Of a stretch of DNA of 64,000 nucleotides, positions 53,101 to 64,000 are shown piece after piece (position 1 is the first letter of the stretch; the number at the start of each line of letters is the position of its first letter). The translations under genes were made by a program, and so were the position numbers. The notes below the pieces were generated by a model that searched no databases, was not told the DNA's origin, and saw nothing but the letters and a program-made list of their open reading frames with translations. This stretch comes from Tubiluchus corallicola (lineage: Eukaryota; Priapulida; Priapulimorpha; Priapulimorphida; Tubiluchidae), in the NCBI GenBank assembly GCA_030141605.1, contig JAQGDQ010000088.1, positions 558,001-622,000 of the forward strand, given 5' to 3'.

Positions 53101-56100
53101 AATTTAGGATAAATAAAAACATAAACTAAGACAAAAATAAAAACTGCATGTTGTTTAGCATCATTAAAGCAAGTCTGTGAGTCTTATAAGCACATACATA
53201 TGGCACACTATCAGTCTTCCACTTTAGAACAGTGGAATTCTGAGTTATTATATGTTCTTTTAGATCTCAGATACACCACATACTAAAATGGTAGATTTAC
53301 AGTGTGCCAAGCAGCATGCCTGTATTAATTCCAAAACTTCTGAAGCTTTCTCAATTTTGCTAATGTTAATTAAAATTACATCATGTATTATAATAATATA
53401 ATATTGTGCTATGGGTCTCTAGTACACATCATAATTATTTATGACAAAAACTTGGTAATATTGACACTAAATGAGTGCAAATTTAGGGGCCACTGGAAAA
53501 TGGCCCCCAAATGGTACCTTTTTTGGCACAGCACTACTTCTTTGTTGACATCATGTACATATTTTTCGTTAAGTTTACCTACTGTTGGTAAGTGATTTAA
53601 TAAGATGTTAAGCGAGAAATAAACCATAGTTTAGATATGCCTAAGATACACCATGAGCGTGGAAGAGCCACAACTGTGTCACATGCACCCAGTTAACATG
53701 TACAAAACAAGGTAGTTTTTATAATTTTCTTCTGACATTGTTAGTTGACTTAAAACAGTTCTCACCACAAGTGAAGCAATGCGTTTAAATATATTTGTTC
53801 AAAAGATGTATTAGATATGGTGTATTTGTTAGGATTAAACAAATCTACTGAGATTGCTCGGAGATTTTAATAACTCTGTAATAATGGCAATTGCTAAAAA
53901 ACCTGTTTGCAACTTAACATCCAACAAAAACAAGCAAGTTTCACACTCACTGGACAAATATAAACACAAACACAGCACAACATTTAAAAATTTAAAAGAC
54001 ATGTTCAACAATAAACACACCCACAATAAAATAAACTGCAAAGTGTTTTACTAAGAGGTAAAATTACTGGAATTTTGAAAAATATTTTGAGAAAGGCAAT
54101 CCTTACAATAACAAGTTTACGCAAGAATGTATGAAATTCTGTTCATAACTTGTAAAAACTGGCAAAACAAAGCAAAACCACATGTGAATTATTTAGCTAT
54201 ATATACACATCGTAACACACGAGCAGTTTTATTTTCTGCCAGTACTCAAGAAACTTGCTAAATTTTTGTGTACTTTCAAATGAACTAAATTCCACTCAAG
54301 CTCAAATTTCTGTCTGAGGGAACAAGCTTCTCAATTTCATGTGCATAAACTACTTTGAATTTTTTGTTATAATGAAACCTTGCTTTATCTACATGCTATC
54401 ATTTCAGAGAAAAACTAATACATTATTACTTAAGAATTATCCATTTTTGGCAAATCAGTATAACTTCTTCAAAATAGAATTCTACCTTGAAAATATTATT
54501 ACTTTATTTAGCTGTTACTTATGTGTGTTTTAGATATAAAAAAGGCCTGTTCAGTTTATTTGTAAGGTTAATTTTTAATACAAAACTTTGGTCTAACTCA
54601 TGTAATACCACATTTAAAGTGTTTTTCTGAAGTATTATTCAGGTTCATTAAAAGTTCACTAAAAATAGGGTATTTATGAATTTATGTTCAAACAAATAAG
54701 ATTCAACTGAGGAAGTCTCAACATTATGTATTCTGTACCACTGATAAAGCAGTATTAACATAGATAATAGATAGGCCTGACACAGGTAACACAGAGAACA
54801 TTCAATCTTATAAAAATATGTTATCATGAAGCTTAAGTAATTAGAATACAATGCTCCCTCGCTACTTCGCAGTTCATTTATCGTGGACTCGCTGTTTCGC
54901 GGGTTTTCAAAACTATTAATGTAAAATATTTATCACGGTATTTTTGCTGTTTCGCGGGTTTTTGCGGTACTCCGTAAAAAGTATTTTTGTACATGCGTAG
55001 TACATATTGTACAGTAATGTATAGATTTGATGAATTTTGCATAAAAATCACAAAATGTATAAAAATGTATTAAAAATATTAATTCTAACGTTAAAAGAAT
55101 ATTATAAATCATAAAAAATTACCATTTACAGTAAACAGTGTATTTACTCGGCGGATGAATACACACAAAAACGAAATCTAGTACTTAGATGCTACTTGCC
55201 GATGTGAGATTGTACTCACACATGATTGGTTGATTGATGGAAAGCGACCAACCTTTTTCTTAAAAGGTACATGTACAGTATGGGAAAAGTTATTAAGGGA
55301 ATGGGAAAGGGTTATGTATAAGAGTGTGGGGAGGGTTTATACAGACTTAAAATAATGTATAACTACTAAAATAAGTATAGCATCCCTACTTCGTGGAAAT
55401 TCACTGGAACGGAACACCCCGCGATAAGTGAGGGAACATTGTAAAAAATTCTAGTTGGCACAAGTTACAAGTTTACTGATTCTTAATGGTGTGCTTTGTT
55501 CTATTTTTACTGCAACCATTAAAGAAACTAAAGGTTTCCTCTTTTTAATTTGGTACACAACTGTTAGCAGTTTGAAATCTTGTAAAAAAAATATTTTTTA
55601 AATTATCGTAGGCTTATTTAGTATTTTAAGCAAGTTTAACATTAGATGCGTACCATTAATCTCAAGTAAGTGCTGATTTTTAAAGACAAATTGCATTTCG
55701 AAATATTGACTGAACAACAAATTAAATTCGTATATTGGAAATTAGTTCTGCCCAAAGTGAAGTCAAATAATAATAAAATTACATGTATCTCTGATAGAAA
55801 TATGCAGAAAACAAAGGCTAATAACATTTGAGAAAAATTTAAGTCTAAACTTCCGTGATCACGACATAATGCAAAAATTAGAATTTAGCTATAATATTTG
55901 AATCCATTTAATTTTTCATGACAGTTCATTTGTACAACTATATGGTACATTTTAACTGAACTTGTAATTTAAAAAAAGTAAATTTATATATACAGTTTGA
56001 GTTTATTCAAACACACATGCAGAATAAATGATTTCCTATTGAAATTTAGTAAAAACCACTTTTATGGTTACAGATTAATCTTCGTGTTATACTGAATTTA

Positions 56101-57517
56101 ACTTCAAGTTAAGATTTACACAATGTTCTTATGTTTTCAGCCCAGAAAAAATCTAATTTAAGGACATATTCTACCATGAATTAACATACAAAATATACTA
56201 GCTTACCTGTGGATTAAAACCAAAACCCATCATCATGGGATCAGGTAAAGGTGCTGGGATTCCAGGCTGAATAATACCAGGTGTCCAATTGGTTACGGGA
56301 ACAAAACCGTCCCTCTCTATACCAGGACCAGAGTTGTCACTACTGGGACTCCCTGGTCTGGCTCCAACATCAATATCAACTAAAGTGGGAAAATAAACAT
56401 GCTAAAGCTGGTGCATAATCAACAACAGATGGTGAGATTCTTGCCAGCAGGGGATTGAAGATAAGAATGAAAATAAAATTTACCAGCCAGTAGTTATGAC
56501 TTTAGTGTAATCTGAGCATAGTCTTGCTTTACAGTGGGCAGTTATTTATTGTTTTTATAATTTAGTCTTTAAGTATACAAAACACATCAAACTCTTCCAA
56601 AAATTGAGAAAAAAATACAAAAACAAAATGAAATAAGCCAATAGCCAAAAGGAAGAAATAAGAAAATGAAACCTAAACCAAAGGAAAGCTCAAAATGCCA
56701 AGGTATATAGGCAGATCTAGCTAAACTCAGAGATAATAGGAAGACACAATGTTAGAGTTTCTCAGTGACAAACAAGTGGATGAATAATTTTGTCGTAGCA
56801 AGACTATATAATTTTTAGCATTTACAACGCGCGCATTGTTCACACAAATGGCTTGTGCCATCTGGGTTTGATACCCGCTTTGGACAGTTTCATTCATTAT
56901 ATATTAATCTGGCTGTTTGCCTTGTAGAGGACAGGTGCTTATACACCAGAACCTGGCTGTAACACCTCTGCTTGTTTAGAGGCTCTCCTTAGTGATATTC
57001 TTGATAATGAGGTAAGCTCTAGTCATGCGAAAAATACCATATTGCTCTACCATTGAATGCTGCTGGCTTCTGGCTTGCAGCATATCCAAACGTAAAAATA
57101 AATAAATGCATAAATAAATCAATGGAAGAATAAGGCATATGAAAATTAGCCTCAATCTAAAAAAGTTTATTGAATTTATCTTGGACAATTTACATATTTT
57201 AATGGTTCTAAGATGAAGACAGAAATGAAGAAAGACAAAAAACATCAGAGAAACAAAGAAACTAAAAATGAAGGGAAAACAATATTAAAATGGGATAAAT
57301 TAAGAAAAAAACAAAATAGAAAAGAAGGGGAAAGAAAAAAGGAAACAAGCCACCAGAAAAAATAAAACACAAAAACGGAAAGAATCAAGCCACAAAAAGG
57401 AAAAAAATGAAAAAAAAGGAAAGCAGAAAGATCAAGAGAAAGATCAGCAAAGAGAAAAACATTTGTTTTACCTCTGTGACGCATGGTGTCATCTTGACGA
57501 GCAACACTTCTTTGCAT
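38125..57517 (-). CDS. ENOX1/ENOX2: Ecto-NOX disulfide-thiol exchanger (ENOX1/ENOX2 orthologue), 13 coding exons
   Basis: RRM- and coiled-coil-containing protein; vertebrate members are described as cell-surface hydroquinone oxidase/protein disulfide-thiol exchangers. Exons (minus): 57517-57472, 56379-56207, 53082-52980, 51185-50925, 49376-49143, 48662-48450, 44951-44845, 42261-42120, 41537-41461, 40175-40062, 39436-39383, 39264-39078, 38342-38125. Every junction is GT-AG and in phase, giving 642 aa (human ENOX1 is 643). A Pro/Gly/Met-rich N terminus leads to KEIIHCKECTLFP and RERPPGCRTVFVGGL. The RRM has RNP2 VFVGGL (124-129) and RNP1 KNFCHIRF (156-163). Then come GRLHVDFAQARDDLYEWEC, NRRSANSFYSMIQ and KQKAWDHFSKAQRKNIDLW, an acidic DEMEMSDGEGD, and coiled coils (DAYKNEVDVLKAE). 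The C terminus has FLHVHPFG (putative copper-binding HVH, 578-580) and SGVGASLE (621-628). Met at 57517 has an in-frame stop 36 bases upstream; an upstream exon is possible. Confidence 0.95.
40596..41433. mobile_element. hAT-type non-autonomous element in an ENOX intron
   Basis: The left end is CAGGGCCGGCTCTATGTAG followed by GGCGCCCCAGGCAAG. The right end, on the opposite strand, is CAGGGTCAGCTATACCACTA followed by GGCAGTTGCCGAGGGTGCC. CAGGGCCGGC ends with a GCGCCC block are typical of hAT non-autonomous elements. The flanking octamers ACCTTTTT and ACTTTTTC resemble an 8-base target duplication. It is 838 bases long; the interior has only short open frames. Confidence 0.7.
41741..41940. repeat. 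Tandem duplication, 100-base unit, in an ENOX intron
   Basis: A 100-base unit starting ACTAGTTATTCATGGATCTA is repeated at 41841 with only two or three differences (TTTTTCATAATC versus TTTTTTACAATC). It is directly adjacent to the exon at 41461-41537 region by about 200 bases but does not touch coding sequence. Confidence 0.92.
50630..50653. repeat. (TTA)n microsatellite
   Basis: About eight TTA/TAT units in the ENOX intron before the exon at 49376. Confidence 0.85.
54849..55441. mobile_element. Tigger/pogo-type MITE in an ENOX intron
   Basis: The left end is CAATGCTCCCTCGCTACTTC; the right end, on the opposite strand, is CAATGTTCCCTCACTTATCG. Both sit next to TA (54847-54848 and 55442-55443). 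Subterminal TTTCGCGGG motifs recur (about 54897 and 54953, with CGCGGGGTG on the right), as in Tigger-family MITEs. It is 593 bases long with no transposase. Confidence 0.82.
56800..57122 (+). mobile_element. tRNA-derived SINE in ENOX intron 1
   Basis: A tRNA-like head holds GCTTGTGCCATCTGGGTTTG then ATACCCGC. The GGTTTGATACC stretch (about 56865-56876) matches the Pol III B box with one or two changes; the A box around 56817 (TTAGCATTTAC) is weak. A tRNA-unrelated body follows (CTGGCTGTTTGCCTTGTAG ... ACACCAGAACCTGGC, with a short inverted repeat). It ends in an A-rich AAATAAATAAATGCATAAAT tail. The 5' boundary is uncertain. Confidence 0.55.
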
Positions 57518-59689
57518 ATCAACAGGTTGATACGATAAAGAGGCCTTGCAAACTCACTATTTACTGATAAAAATCAGCAACCTTTAATCAGTGATACAAT
57601 CACAGGCAACTTTGTACCAGTGCTTCAATAACTATTACAGTCTGTAAAATAGAAAATAGAAATCTGGTGATGTGTTATACTCAAAAAATCAAAAGTGCAA
57701 CTTCTTGTTCACATAATCACATCAATAAGGAGTTGCTTTCTTGCAACTGCTATAACGTACATAGAAAGAATTAGAAAAAATAAATTACATTTGTCTACTA
57801 GAAAGTAAAACGTGAAAATAATTTCCTCAGTACATATTCAGCGTGCTCTATTTTTTCGATGTGATGATACTGCCAAAGAACCAAAAAATCCAAATACAAC
57901 AAAAGGTGATAGCATAAAACCAGATGCTCTAACGTGGCTTAGTTAATATAAAATAATGATAATGTACTACATACAGAACTTCATGCTAAAGAAACACAAG
58001 CAAAAGAAAAGAAAGAAAGAGGCTAGACTGGCTGGTCCAGAATATCATCAAATTAGAGGTGAAAACCAGAAAACACGATCCTGATTATTATGAGTCCTGG
58101 ATCCTGTTAAACACTTATTCATTCTTACTAATACACAACAAATAGGGAATGCTACTAAGTGGTCGCCGTCATCAAATTGTATTGTTAAACTGGTATCTTT
58201 GAAATATTTCTAATTTGAAACATTTCTAATAAAAAACCAAACAAAGTGACTAAATATTGATTCATTACTAATTTCGTTGTATAATATTGGCACATTATAG
58301 GTAATGAACTGTTATGCAATGTTTGCTCAGCAAAACAATTTCAATTTTAAAAATTTTCAAACAGATTAATATAGCTGATTTATCAGCCCTATAAGCTGCA
58401 AATAAAGTCTTGTTGTTAAAGGATTCAGTTTGTGTAACTATTCAAATTGTATAATCAAAAGTTGACAAACTAACTACATTAGTAAGAGGTAATTCATATG
58501 GAAAAATTTATTAACTGGTACAGGCTTATATCAGTTTTGCCCATTTGTAGCCTTTCAGCATTGACACGATTCTGTGTTAAGGCATCAATTTATTTACTCA
58601 TTTATTACAGTTTCAGGCTGGATATTCAAAGTTAAAAATGCATTATATGAAGCCACTTTTATTTCACTTACCTCTCTGTGAGTATGGTGCACTGGAAACT
58701 TTGGAACTAGCACGCACGTGAAAATTTTAGAAAAATAAGTGCATTATATTGTCCACCCAAATGGATAAAGATAAAGATAAGATGCAAAAAGATAAAATTA
58801 GTTATTTCTTGTGATTTTGTTTGCCCCACTTACATCGAAAAAGTCAACAAATGTGAGTGAATTCTCTGAACTGCATTATTTCATAAAAAATCATGCCTTT
58901 ACTGCAATATTTGAGTCAAGTGATTGATTAGGGAAACCGTTATAAAACTGTTTGTGAGTCTCCAAATTACTGAGACACATAAAAAACAAAAACTATAAGA
59001 ATGTATTTGTGAGAACTCTTGAGCTATAACTCAATCTTGTAGTGCCAAAATATAATACTGGCCATGTACATTTGCAGACATACAATCAGAAAATTTTATG
59101 CACATCAGAGATGCATGGGTCCACAAATCTGCAAAGTCCACAAAGATCAGTTCTGCAGCTCCGCGAGATCTGCAGACCTTACACAATAGCTTGCTCTGCG
59201 ACTCCGCTGGGATCCGCCACAAAAATAGGAATAATTTCTAAAACTGGGATATTTTTTACCTGGATTAATTCAATATTTTCCCCAGGGAACTTGTGTGCAT
59301 TAGAAAAAATGCGACAAAAAATGTTATTCCTAATTAAGTGTCTACATATGTACAAATCACTATTTTAAAGAGTTGCTAAAAGGCAACTAAAGGTTTAGTA
59401 TCAGGTGAAGCCAACCACTCAGTAAAGTTCTAGTTATGCACGTTTTGACCTTGTGCATTAGAAAAAACTCGAATAAGCATCCAGAAAACTAAATTACACA
59501 AGTTTTGAAGCCGGATCCTCAAACAGTACTTAAGAATACGATAAATCCAATATTCCCGAATCATGCATAGCTGATTTTTCTTCAATAACACTATCTCTCA
59601 GGTAATAATGCATTGTAGAATTAGAATGCATACACAATCAGGTCTCTTCTTTTTCTTCGTGATAATACGTTAACTTCATCAAATTGAAG
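57518..59689. other. Region upstream of ENOX
   Basis: AT-rich sequence of 2.2 kb between the ENOX first coding exon and the LINE. It should hold the ENOX promoter or 5' UTR exons, but no core promoter or coding exon was recognised. An acceptor-like TTTGCAAG lies about 27 bases before the ENOX ATG. Confidence 0.4.
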
Positions 59690-62600
59690 GCTCTAACACA
59701 TGGCTGTGCTTTCAGCCTGTGAATGTCGTGCTAGTGTGAAGCTTCATCCAGTGCAAATAAAAAACATTTTACAGTGATGCACAACAAAAGAGGTAGTAAT
59801 ATCCCCAAGCTTCACAAGGTAGGGGCGCCACACCCTACACCGCATTCAACATGCAGTGGAGTACCTTAATCCAGTTTAAATCGAGCGTATGGCACTCCTG
59901 AAAAATAAGTGCCAAGCTGGACTGTTGACTCTGGTAGGTGGTTCCATTCCCCTTGCCGTGCGTGTGAAAAAAGAGTGAAGGTGATAATCGTAAGAAGAAT
60001 ATGGTATGTTGTATACAAATTCTTCATACATGAAGGAATAGTGTGACATTTTGGCTGGAGAGGCATGTCGACAGCTACCAGGTGGTTGTGGATTTTGTAA
60101 AACATTACAAGCCTAGCCATCCTGTATCGCTTGGCTAGTGGGCACCTGTTCAGCTCTGTCATCATGGCAGTCACAGTTCTCAAATAGCGGTTCAAGGCAA
60201 ACCTTGCAGCTCTTCTCTGAACTGATTCCAACTTTGTTACTACACCGACAGTGTGTGGCCCCCAAGCAATCTGGTAATACTCAAGCTCACAAGGCTCACG
60301 TGTGCTCGTTCTTTAATATGTATATTGTTAACACCAATATTTCGTCGTAAAAAGCGAAGAGTAGAGTTAGCTTTAGCTGTAATGCGATCTACGTGGTTAG
60401 TCCACCTGAGAGCACAAGAAATATTGATGCCAAGGTACTTGACTGAGTCCACATGCTTTGGCAGATGTCCTTGAAGCATATATTGGTATCTCAGTGGGTT
60501 TCCTTTCCTTATTACACCGATGATCTCACGCTTGTCAGGATGAAATTCCATCTTCCATTTGCCTGACCAGGCTACAAGATCATCCAGATCCTCTTGAAGT
60601 ATTCTAGCATCTTGTTCATATTTTACTGTTAAGTAAGACACAAAGGTCTGTCTGTAAGCCTAGCTGCATATTTGGTGCTATATTGTTGACCAGTTCGATC
60701 AGTTGTGCTCCACATGACCAATTGGGGTGAAAACCATGTTGTAATTGATAAAATATGTTATGCCTGTCAGTGTGACACACGAGAGAGCTGTAGATAATAT
60801 GTTCCATAATTTTAGATACTATACTACTTAGGCTAATAGGATGGAAATTTGAACAAAGATATTTTTGATCTTTTTAAAGATAAGGGTGACATTTGCATGC
60901 TTCCCAATTTGTAGGGACTACTCCAGATGATAATGATTTGCAAAAGGTGTAAGTAAGTGGGTCAGCCAACTCATTACTTAGTTCCTTCAATGGGGACTAA
61001 GGCTGTCAAGACCCAATGCTTTAGCAGGATTTAACTTCTTTAGCAATTTTAATACAGCTAGAACTGTTATACTAATTTGAGGTATAGATGGAACAGAGGG
61101 AATCACACGATTACTGGAGGTGCCAGTCTCTCTGGTAAATACACTCTGGAACTGATTGTTCAACTTTGCCTTTTGGATCAGCAATAAGCTTGCCATCTAC
61201 TTTTACGGGTGTAACTCCATCGAAATCTACAGCTTTATGTTTGGTAGATGTATAGAGACGTTTCATTCCGGAAAAAGCACTAGTGTCTGACTAATGTGGA
61301 GTAATGATTTCACTGATATAAGCCCAGCATGCAAGGCGAATATTCTGTTGGACTTCTTTCTTCTAAGCTAAAAACCTGTGCTCGGCTTATGTACTGCCAG
61401 TATTCTTACTAATCGAATATGCTCTATCTTTAAGTCAGATTTTCCTTTTGAGCGCATTGTTAATCCATGTCTGGCTGGCTTGGGTCTTGGTAGTTTTGTA
61501 TGAGATGAAAATGTTAATACCTTCATGCAACTTGTCCTTGAGCAGATTCCACAGTTCAACGGCTGTATGCACTGATACAATATTACTTGTGTTACTGATA
61601 CCTGTTTGATAAAATATCAATAACCATCCCAGTTGCCTTTATAAAATAGTGGAATCAGACGCGCAGTTTGTTTCCTTCTAGTTGGTTTAATATTAAGCTC
61701 CGTGTAAACTATGTCGTGGTCTGATATAGATGGAACAGATATAGATATATCTTGATATACCAGATATACCTTGAAAATTTGTTTGGTCAATGGTGATAAC
61801 AAGATCAAGAATTTTATATTGGCGAGTAGCGACATTCACTTTTTGTGTGAGACCATGATCACTAATTAAACTGTCAAACTTGTTATGCAGGTTTACATAT
61901 GGACATGATTGTTTTAATGTCCCGTTAGGCCAGTCAAATCCTGCAAAATTAAAATCCACACCTAAAAGAAATGGGTTTCTCCTTTTATCAGCAATGTTTT
62001 GAAATGCAGAGTCATTACTCAGTTTCTATTGTGTCATTATCACTAACCTTGGCAGGATAACATCCACCAAAATACAGATTTTTGCAGCCTTTTATACACA
62101 CTTTAACCTACACCATTTCAGCCAATTCTGTCTCAAGGTATTCTTCACTGGAGCTGTCAAAATCTCTATTTACAGTCACAGACACGCCATCTCCACCAAG
62201 ATTTCCACCTCTATCTCATCTGTACACAGAAAAATGATCAAGGCTGAAATATTCTGCATTGTGTATTTGGCTTGCAAACCAAGTTTCGGTTAAGAATTCT
62301 ACATCTGGGTTCATCTTGTCCACTAAGTTGTAAAACAATGGTGTTTTTGCCTTGTTTAAAAACCCACCTAACCTTTGCTATAATAAATAATGTCTTCTCT
62401 GGGAGCAGACATATTTGTTTGTGAAAACTAACTATGCAACCCGCCGATAGAGGGCGCGCAACGAGAAAATCACGCCAATTGAGAGCCATTGGGATGTTCG
62501 ATAAACAAATTAATTTATCGGCGATCATTTTTAGTAGAACTTGAACAATCATAAGTATTTGCTCAAAACGCCGATTTCACATGCAGTATAGTATCACTTA

Positions 62601-63124
62601 GCATGCGCTCAGCACCGCATTTGCATATAAGGCAAGTGTTTTAGCCAAAATCGAGGCACTCACTGCCCTGCTGAGAGAAGCAGAGAAAAACAAAAACCTG
62701 AAGTAATACAAACTTCCAAGTTGAAGGATAAAATAACTCAAATTGCTACAGTCACATGAACTTGTGACTGAATTAAAGCAAAGATGTGCAAATATTTATC
62801 TGACAAATTGAACAGCCCACTTCATTCTGAAATAGAATGACACAACCTTAAATTAACAATGTGTCATTTTCAACACTCATTTGAAGTTTGCTCTGAATAA
62901 TAAGGTTGAAGTCATGAACTCATCTTGAAATGTTTACTCCTACTATCACTTTATTGTATCTCATTTACGATTAGAAAATAAACTGGTTACTTTCCACATG
63001 CTCAGGGTAACCCAATTTGGTACACATATGCAGAAAAGGACCCAAACTTCATGCCTTCACTATTATTTTAGTGAGGTTAATGTACTGTGGCGAACACAAT
63101 TCATTCCCCTGGACAACAAAAATA

Positions 63125-63442
63125 TTAATAATGCCAAACAGGGCAAACCACATTAGAATAGACATCGATAGAGTCAATTGTATTAAAACTCCCTATGGTA
63201 GTGTTTACAAGTGCTTTGTAGCAGTTTTCTTCTTCCACACCATGCAGGTCAAAAGAAACTGAGCTATAATTAGGTCCATTACACATTACGCATGTCCACA
63301 CAACACTTGTACTGCCCAAACGCTCATAGGTAACATTGCCAACTCCTTGGCAGTAAGCATGGAACCACGTCTCATAACCTTCACACAAAACTCCTGCATC
63401 ATCCCATGTGACCAGGCCTTTACACGAGCCACATAGGTACAA
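63125..63442 (-). pseudogene. PHD-finger segment of the LINE ORF
   Basis: A Cys/His pattern is visible: CGSCKG, then VLCEGYETWFHAYCQG with Trp-Phe-His, then VVWTCVMCNG. This is a Cys4-His-Cys3-like PHD arrangement, but one ligand in the second Cys pair appears replaced (CEGYE instead of CxxC). PHD fingers at this position are known from several CR1-like and related LINE ORFs of invertebrates. The frame stays open to 63125, then degrades into the endonuclease part. Confidence 0.7.
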
Positions 63443-63488
63443 AGTTGAATTAACTTCGTTTAAACAATTGGTCGCTTCCTGTGGACTT

Positions 63489-63530
63489 GGCCCAGGCCCA
63501 GGGTTCAGCAGAGTTTCAATATCACCAGAG
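63489..63530 (-). other. 2A-like motif upstream of the PHD finger in the LINE
   Basis: The minus-strand translation reads SNSGDIETLLNPGPGPSPQ directly upstream of the PHD finger. The 2A ribosome-skipping consensus is D-x-E-x-N-P-G-P. Here two extra Leu codons (CTGCTG) separate GDIET from NPGP, so this copy probably does not skip. Such motifs are documented at the N terminus of some APE-type LINE ORFs. Confidence 0.6.
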
Positions 63531-64000
63531 TTTGAGGGAGCACCAAAGAGATGTAATATACCGCTTACTTAAGAGCTCTTGGTGTGGGTTTATTTAACCC
63601 TCTTAATTTGCAATCAGGCTAACTTCATCCAAACCCTGACTTGCTGGGCCTAATCCCATATCCACATCTGATAGGTCTGCTTGTAATATCTCTATTAAGT
63701 ACTATTGCTTAATAAATTTTAGATCTAGTTTATCTCCCAAAATAAACAATGGCTTCATCCCTCAAAAGAGCGCCAAAGGTGCACCTAGTAACAGAATTGC
63801 ATGTCAGAAGCACCATATTTTCAACCCGTATGAAGAACTTGCAGTACACAATTATACAATTGCGAAAGAAGATATATCTGTAAGGTGTAATTAAACATCG
63901 AGAATTACTTTCAATGTATACGAAAACTAAAACGTACCGCGGTGTTATCACAGTACAACAGTGAATCATTAAATTTTATGCAGCATTGTGAAAATCCTAA

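Larger units (their letters stand above)
59690..63620 (-). mobile_element. APE-type non-LTR retrotransposon with PHD finger and 2A-like motif (CR1/Jockey group), dead
   Basis: The minus strand can be read as one broken pol-like ORF in this order. There is a 2A-like motif (about 63530-63490), then a PHD-type zinc finger (about 63442-63270). The endonuclease carries NPDVEFLTETWFAS (about 62325), RGGNLGGDGVSV, GVDFNFAGFDW (about 61960-61930) and SDHDIVYTELN (about 61720). The linker has LNNQFQSVFTRE and LLKKLNPAKALGLDSL (about 61170-61000). RT fingers carry KIMEHIIYSSLV and FYQLQHGFHP (about 60810-60730). The thumb has GKWKMEFHPDKREIIGV and VKYLGINISCALRWTNHVD (about 60570-60390). The C terminus has ESVQRRAARFALNRYLRT and ARQGEWNHLPEST (about 60230-59930). 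The RT palm is deleted and there are many stops and frameshifts. The exact ends are not fixed. Confidence 0.85.

Noticed and set aside
57245-57517. Long hydrophobic extension of the ENOX first exon
   Set aside because: A GT donor at 57471 ends the exon in the phase required by the next exon; the extension is purine-rich intron read through.
63730-63969. Minus-strand open frame at the right edge as an upstream part of the LINE ORF
   Set aside because: It is separated from the 2A-like motif by stops and shows no similarity to LINE ORF1 proteins.
1-64000. CRISPR arrays, bacterial operons, rRNA or intact tRNA genes
   Set aside because: No regularly spaced repeats, no prokaryotic gene organisation, and no sequence folding as a complete tRNA or matching rRNA was noticed; the spliced metazoan genes rule out a prokaryotic source.

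Overview
The window is an AT-rich metazoan nuclear segment: multi-exon genes with GT-AG introns of 0.06-6 kb, eroded retrotransposons and many MITE-like DNA transposons. Four conserved animal genes could be recognised by splicing exons by eye in consistent phase. The gene set is pan-metazoan and the intron sizes and repeat load suggest an invertebrate; the sequence alone does not fix the phylum.

Layout: (1) 1-2458, minus strand: 5' half of a cathepsin Z/X gene (CTSZ), running off the left edge. (2) 2.9-3.8 kb: the 3' end of a dead CR1-like LINE. (3) 7.5-18.5 kb, minus: TMEM164, six exons, with a broken Ty3/Gypsy pol fragment and other repeats in its introns. (4) 18.5-27.5 kb: a gene-free divergent intergenic region with a degenerate LINE. 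(5) 27.5-35.1 kb, plus: CLNS1A (pICln), six exons, 226 aa, its introns hosting a piggyBac-type MITE, a Tigger/pogo-type element, LINE 3' ends and a long GT microsatellite. (6) 35.1-38.1 kb: the convergent intergenic gap with nested MITEs. (7) 38.1-57.5 kb, minus: a complete ENOX (ecto-NOX) gene, 13 coding exons and 642 aa, with hAT-like, Tigger-like and tRNA-SINE insertions in or between its introns. (8) 59.7-63.6 kb, minus: a nearly full-length but dead APE-type LINE with a 2A-like motif, a PHD-type zinc finger, an endonuclease and a reverse transcriptase whose catalytic core is deleted.

The four host genes are functionally unrelated (lysosomal carboxypeptidase, ether-lipid acyltransferase-type membrane protein, snRNP assembly chaperone, redox/RNA-binding protein), so no operon-like logic is expected or seen. 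The most distinctive observations are the 2A-like/PHD LINE with its interrupted 2A motif and deleted RT palm, an 18-residue insertion inside the ENOX RRM, and splice-acceptor-like sites just upstream of several start codons. No new molecular system is claimed.
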